From assembly GCF_021213805.1 (NCBI RefSeq), contig NZ_JAJQJI010000001.1, positions 1-64,000 on the forward strand: a stretch of DNA of 64,000 nt, in the 5' to 3' direction. The position numbers and the translations under genes were made by a program. The stretch's first letter is position 1, and every line of letters begins with the position of its first letter. Of this stretch, positions 60,881 to 64,000 are shown piece by piece. This stretch comes from Mycobacterium sp. MYCO198283 (GTDB lineage: Bacteria > Actinomycetota > Actinomycetes > Mycobacteriales > Mycobacteriaceae). The notes under the pieces were generated by a model, which was given only the letters and a program-made list of their open reading frames with translations, made no database searches and was not told where the DNA came from.

Positions 60881-61926
60881 AAGAGCTCCTTGGCCAGCAG
60901 TTCGAGCGTCTGCTCCCGGCCCGGCGCGGTGGCCGGATCGGTGCCGCGGTAGGCCGAGGCGACGGGGTTCACCATCACCTCGTCGACGCCGAACTCGGCG
61001 GCGAGCGCGCGCACCTGGTCGGCGGCCTCGTCGGGCGCGCCGACGATCGCCTTCGCCAGCCCGGACTCGACGATCGACCGCTCCTGCGGCGTGAGGGCGG
61101 CGGCCTGGGCGTCCTCGACCAGCTCGAGCGGGGTGAGCGGTTGGCCGGTGCGCAGCCGCGCCATCATCCGCAGGTTCGGCAGCATCAGCGCCTCGGCCTC
61201 GGCGCGGGTGGGTGCGACGGCGGCGTTCACCGTCAGGAACGTCACCGGCTCGGCCGCGAGGTCACTCGGCCGGAATTCGGAGCGGTACACCCGCAGCGCC
61301 TCGGCCGTGCCCTGGCCGGAGAAGTGATGGGCGAACACGTACGGCAGCCCTTTCGCGGCGGCGAGATGCGCCGAGTACAGCGACGAGCCGAGCAGCCACA
61401 GCCGCGGCTCCGACGCCGCGGCGGGCGTGGCCTTGAGGACGTACGGCTCGCGGGAGTAGGTGCGCGGCACGTTGACGCGCACGCCGTCGGCGCTCATCAG
61501 CGCACGGACGTCGTCGAGGTACTGCGGGAACTGCTGGATGTCCGTGTCGTCCCGGCCCGCGGCGCCGCGCAGCGCCATCGACGTCACGGGGTCGGACCCG
61601 GGCGCGCGGCCGATGCCGAGGTCGACGCGGCCCGGGAACGCCGCTTCGAGCAGCGCGAACTGCTCGGCGACCGCCAGCGGCGCGTGGTTGGGCAGCATGA
61701 CACCGCCGGAGCCGAACCGCAGCTGCCGGGTCTGCGACGCCAGGTAGGCGATGAGCACCGGCGGGCTGGTGGCCGCGACCGCGGGCATGTTGTGGTGTTC
61801 GGCCACCCAGTAGCGGGTGTAGCCCAGCCGGTCGGCGGTCTGTGCAAGCCGCAATGTCGCCGCGAGCGCATCGCCGGTCGACTGGTCGGTACGGACGGGC
61901 ACGAGATCGAGGACGGAGAGCCGCAT
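60877..61926 (-). CDS. LLM class flavin-dependent oxidoreductase (MsnO8-like)
   Basis: The 349-residue luciferase-like enzyme has the motifs MRLSVLDLVPVRTDQST, YTRYWVAEHHNMPAVAATSP, RVDLGIGRAPGSDP and WLLGSSLYSAHLAAAKGLP typical of the MsnO8-type group. It should use FMNH2 or F420H2; the substrate is unknown. The ATG is at 61926. It lies downstream of udgB on the same strand, separated by a strong inverted repeat. Confidence 0.87.
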   Translation of the reverse strand: MRLSVLDLVPVRTDQSTGDALAATLRLAQTADRLGYTRYWVAEHHNMPAVAATSPPVLIAYLASQTRQLRFGSGGVMLPNHAPLAVAEQFALLEAAFPGRVDLGIGRAPGSDPVTSMALRGAAGRDDTDIQQFPQYLDDVRALMSADGVRVNVPRTYSREPYVLKATPAAASEPRLWLLGSSLYSAHLAAAKGLPYVFAHHFSGQGTAEALRVYRSEFRPSDLAAEPVTFLTVNAAVAPTRAEAEALMLPNLRMMARLRTGQPLTPLELVEDAQAAALTPQERSIVESGLAKAIVGAPDEAADQVRALAAEFGVDEVMVNPVASAYRGTDPATAPGREQTLELLAKELF

Positions 61927-61964
61927 GCCAGGTGCAACGCGGCCGGCCGCGCGCTTATTCGCGC

Positions 61965-62013
61965 GATTCGTGTGCGTTCGGCCGCGGTGGGCGCGGCTCA
62001 GCGCACACGAATC
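61965..62013 (-). terminator. 12-bp perfect inverted repeat over the udgB stop
   Basis: GATTCGTGTGCG (61965-61976) and CGCACACGAATC (62002-62013) are perfect 12-bp inverted arms with a 25-nt loop. The right arm encodes the last residues of udgB (IRVR), and its TGA stop is in the loop. On the minus strand the RNA would form a stable hairpin at the gene end, followed by GCGCG-AATAAG-CGCGC. There is no U-tract, so it would be a U-less mycobacterial-type terminator or an mRNA-stabilising stem. Confidence 0.5.
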
Positions 62014-62825
62014 ACTGCGGCGAACAGCTCGTCGAGCATGGCCGGCGTCAGCTTTCCGGTGAAGGTGTTCTGCTGGCTGGGGTGGTAGCAGCCGACGAGC
62101 CGCACCGCGCCGGCGCCGGAGTCGAGCGTGGCGACCGCCCCGTGGCCGAACTTCGGGGCCGGCTTCCCGACGCTGCCGCCGCCGTCGCGCACCATGTCCA
62201 GCGCCGCCCGCCAGCCGAAGCCGCCGAGCGCGACGATCACCTCGACGTGCTCGCGGATGAGCCGCCATTCGGCGCGCAGCCACGGCGCGCAGGTGCGCTT
62301 CTCGGCGGGCGTGGGCGCGTTCGCGGGCGGCGCGCAGCGCACCGGCGCGACGATCCGGGTCAGCGGCAGCGCCAGCCCGTCGGCGGCGTCGACGCTGGTG
62401 CCCGCCGTCGCCAGCCCGGCCCGGTGCAGGGCGGCGAACAGCACGTCGCCGGACCGGTCGCCGGTGAACACCCGCCCGGTACGGTTGGCGCCGTGGGCCG
62501 CGGGCGCCAGACCGACGACGAGCACCCGCGGCCGCGCCGCACCCCAGCCCGGTACCGGCCGGCCCCAGTACGGCTCGGCGGCGAAGGCCTTGCGTTTGAC
62601 CACCGCCACCTCTTCGCGCCACGCGACCAGCCGCGGGCACGCCCGGCACACGCTCACCTCGGCGTCGAGCTGGGAGACGCTACGCGCCGCCGCGGCCATC
62701 GCCTCCACGTCGGCTGCGCTCGTGGCGACGGCGGTGTGCGCGGTCGCCGGGTCGCCCGGCCAGCCGGCACCCGGCGGCACCGGCGACGGGAAGGGCTCGC
62801 CGGTGCGGGGATGGGGACTCGTCAC
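61998..62825 (-). CDS. udgB: uracil-DNA glycosylase, family 5 (UdgB)
   Basis: The 275-residue protein has the UdgB motif [20 protein letters not shown], the active-site loop GCYHPSQQN and four cysteines including VCRACPRL near the N-terminus, as needed for the Fe-S cluster of family 5. It removes uracil and other deaminated bases from DNA. The GTG at 62825 is at the end of a divergent gap of 26 bp with the tap gene. Homologue recalled: Rv1259. Confidence 0.93.
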   Translation of the reverse strand: MTSPHPRTGEPFPSPVPPGAGWPGDPATAHTAVATSAADVEAMAAAARSVSQLDAEVSVCRACPRLVAWREEVAVVKRKAFAAEPYWGRPVPGWGAARPRVLVVGLAPAAHGANRTGRVFTGDRSGDVLFAALHRAGLATAGTSVDAADGLALPLTRIVAPVRCAPPANAPTPAEKRTCAPWLRAEWRLIREHVEVIVALGGFGWRAALDMVRDGGGSVGKPAPKFGHGAVATLDSGAGAVRLVGCYHPSQQNTFTGKLTPAMLDELFAAVIRVR

Positions 62826-62851
62826 CGCTCCACTGTGCCCCGCGGCCGGAC

Positions 62852-64000
62852 GTGACCGGCACCCGGTCGCGCCGGCCCGCCGCGCTGATCCTGCTGGCCG
62901 CGCTGCTGGCGGCCACCGGGAACGGCATCTCGATGGTCGCCTTCCCGTGGCTGGTGTTGCAGCGCACCGGCGACGCGCTCGACGCGTCGCTGGTCGCGGC
63001 CGCCGCCACCGTGCCGCTACTGGCGTCGACGATCATCGCCGGTGCGGCCGTCGACTTCCTCGGCCGCAAGCCGGTGTCGGTCATGAGCGATGCGTTGTCG
63101 GCGGTGTCGGTGGGCGCGGTGCCGGCGCTGGCCATGGCGCTGGGCGCCGACGTGCTGGACACCGCGGTGCTCGCCGGGCTCGCGGCGCTCGGTGCGGTCT
63201 TCGACCCGGCGGGCATGACGGCGCGCGAGTCGATGCTGCCCGAAGCCGCGGGCCGCGCCGGCTGGTCGCTCGACCGGATGAACAGCGTCTACGAGGCGAC
63301 GTTCAACCTCGCCTACATCGTCGGCCCGGGCATCGGCGGCCTGCTCATCGCGACGATCGGCGGCGTCGACACCATGTGGGTGACCGCCGGCGCGTTCGGA
63401 GCGGCGATCGTCGCGACGCTCGCGCTGCGGCTGCCAGGCACCGGCCGGCCGCAGCGGTCCGAGCGCCCCAGCGGCGTGGTCGCCGGGGTGTGGGAGGGGC
63501 TGCGGTTCGTGTGGCGGCTGCCGGTGCTGCGCACGCTGGCGCTGATCGAGACGGCGATCACCGGGCTGTACCTGCCGATGGAGGGTGTGCTGTTCCCCAA
63601 GTACTTCGCCGACCGCGACGAACCCGCGCAGCTCGGCTGGGTGCTGGTGGCGCTGTCGGTCGGCGGGCTCGTCGGCGCGCTCGGCTACGCCGTACTGGCT
63701 CCCCGGATGCGCCGGCGCACCATCGTGCTCGTCGCGGTGTTCACCGTCGGCGCGGCCACCGTCGTGTTCGCGGCGCTGCCGCCGCTGCCGCTGATCCTGC
63801 TGCTGAGCGTGGTCGTCGGGCTGGTGTACGGGCCGATCGCCCCGATCTACAACTACGTGATGCAGACCCGCGCGCCCCAGCAGCTGCGCGGCCGCGTGGT
63901 CGGCGTGATGACGTCGCTGGCCTACGCCGCGGGGCCGCTCGGCTTCCTGGTCGCCGGCCCGCTGACCGATGCGGCCGGGCTCTCGGTGACGTTCCTGGCG
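62852..64000 (+). CDS. tap: multidrug efflux MFS transporter Tap (5' part, cut by window end)
   Basis: 383 codons are open from GTG 62852 to the right edge with no stop. The product is a major facilitator protein with at least ten visible membrane segments, beginning [20 protein letters not shown] and including [16 protein letters not shown] (loop 2-3 motif) and [20 protein letters not shown]. It is strongly like M. tuberculosis Tap (Rv1258c), which exports tetracycline and aminoglycosides and is induced through WhiB7. The 26-bp gap to udgB leaves little room for a WhiB7-type leader. Confidence 0.9.
   Translation, partial: MTGTRSRRPAALILLAALLAATGNGISMVAFPWLVLQRTGDALDASLVAAAATVPLLASTIIAGAAVDFLGRKPVSVMSDALSAVSVGAVPALAMALGADVLDTAVLAGLAALGAVFDPAGMTARESMLPEAAGRAGWSLDRMNSVYEATFNLAYIVGPGIGGLLIATIGGVDTMWVTAGAFGAAIVATLALRLPGTGRPQRSERPSGVVAGVWEGLRFVWRLPVLRTLALIETAITGLYLPMEGVLFPKYFADRDEPAQLGWVLVALSVGGLVGALGYAVLAPRMRRRTIVLVAVFTVGAATVVFAALPPLPLILLLSVVVGLVYGPIAPIYNYVMQTRAPQQLRGRVVGVMTSLAYAAGPLGFLVAGPLTDAAGLSVTFLA

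Overview
The window is about 64 kb of very GC-rich, densely packed chromosomal DNA from a Mycobacterium-type actinobacterium. The evidence is the gene set and gene order: murA directly upstream of an rRNA-operon leader, an ATP synthase operon with a fused b/delta subunit and the mycobacterial AtpA tail and gamma loop, an argS-lysA-hom-thrC-thrB-rho block, cysD-cysNC, oppBCDA, and a terminal tap efflux gene. From memory, the order follows the M. tuberculosis stretch Rv1315 to Rv1258c read backwards, with local replacements. I see no intact phage, insertion sequence or CRISPR array.

Layout. 1-321: leader and promoters of an rRNA operon that continues beyond the left edge, on the minus strand. 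322-2648: murA, a PduO-type cobalamin adenosyltransferase and a DUF2550 membrane protein. 2725-10668: the ATP synthase operon (minus strand, atpI-like-B-E-F-H-A-G-D-C). 10905-15010: wecA, threonylcarbamoyl-AMP synthase, prmC, prfA and rpmE. 15162-17474: an acyl-CoA synthetase and a divergent TetR regulator around a perfect inverted repeat. 17479-26182: rho and the threonine/lysine biosynthesis genes with argS, linked largely by 4-bp start/stop overlaps.

26282-28465 starts with tRNA-Arg(CCG), followed by a decayed accessory islet: small or broken ORFs, a frame interrupted by an amber codon, and a good LexA (SOS) box. Then come a deazaflavin-type reductase, ATP-dependent ligase LigB and a two-component system with a DUF4097 protein (to 33421). 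33418-37446 holds a sulfate-activation cluster (cysD, fused cysNC, cysQ) with an Rrf2 regulator that lacks the usual Fe-S cysteines. Two flavin-dependent oxygenase-type enzymes and a VOC protein follow, then the oligopeptide permease oppBCDA (40001-45354), which has a possible 9-codon upstream ORF.

45344-56311: a GMC oxidoreductase, a YhaN/YhaO-like (SbcC/SbcD-like) ATPase-nuclease pair, a SixA-type phosphatase, lipoproteins LprC and LprB, and a heterodimeric ABC exporter. 56322-64000: three small unknown proteins, an AIM24-family protein, a class III adenylyl cyclase, two uracil-DNA-glycosylase-superfamily enzymes, a HIT protein, a second deazaflavin-type reductase, an LLM oxidoreductase and the start of the Tap efflux pump, cut by the right edge.

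Most of this is conserved core genome. The less ordinary signals are a short GC-rich palindromic repeat present in three copies, two of them inside coding sequences; the oppB upstream ORF; the SOS box in the islet; an acidic tail on AtpD; and at least twelve gene starts where a TANNNT -10 box lies 6-8 nt from the start codon, the pattern expected for leaderless mRNAs.
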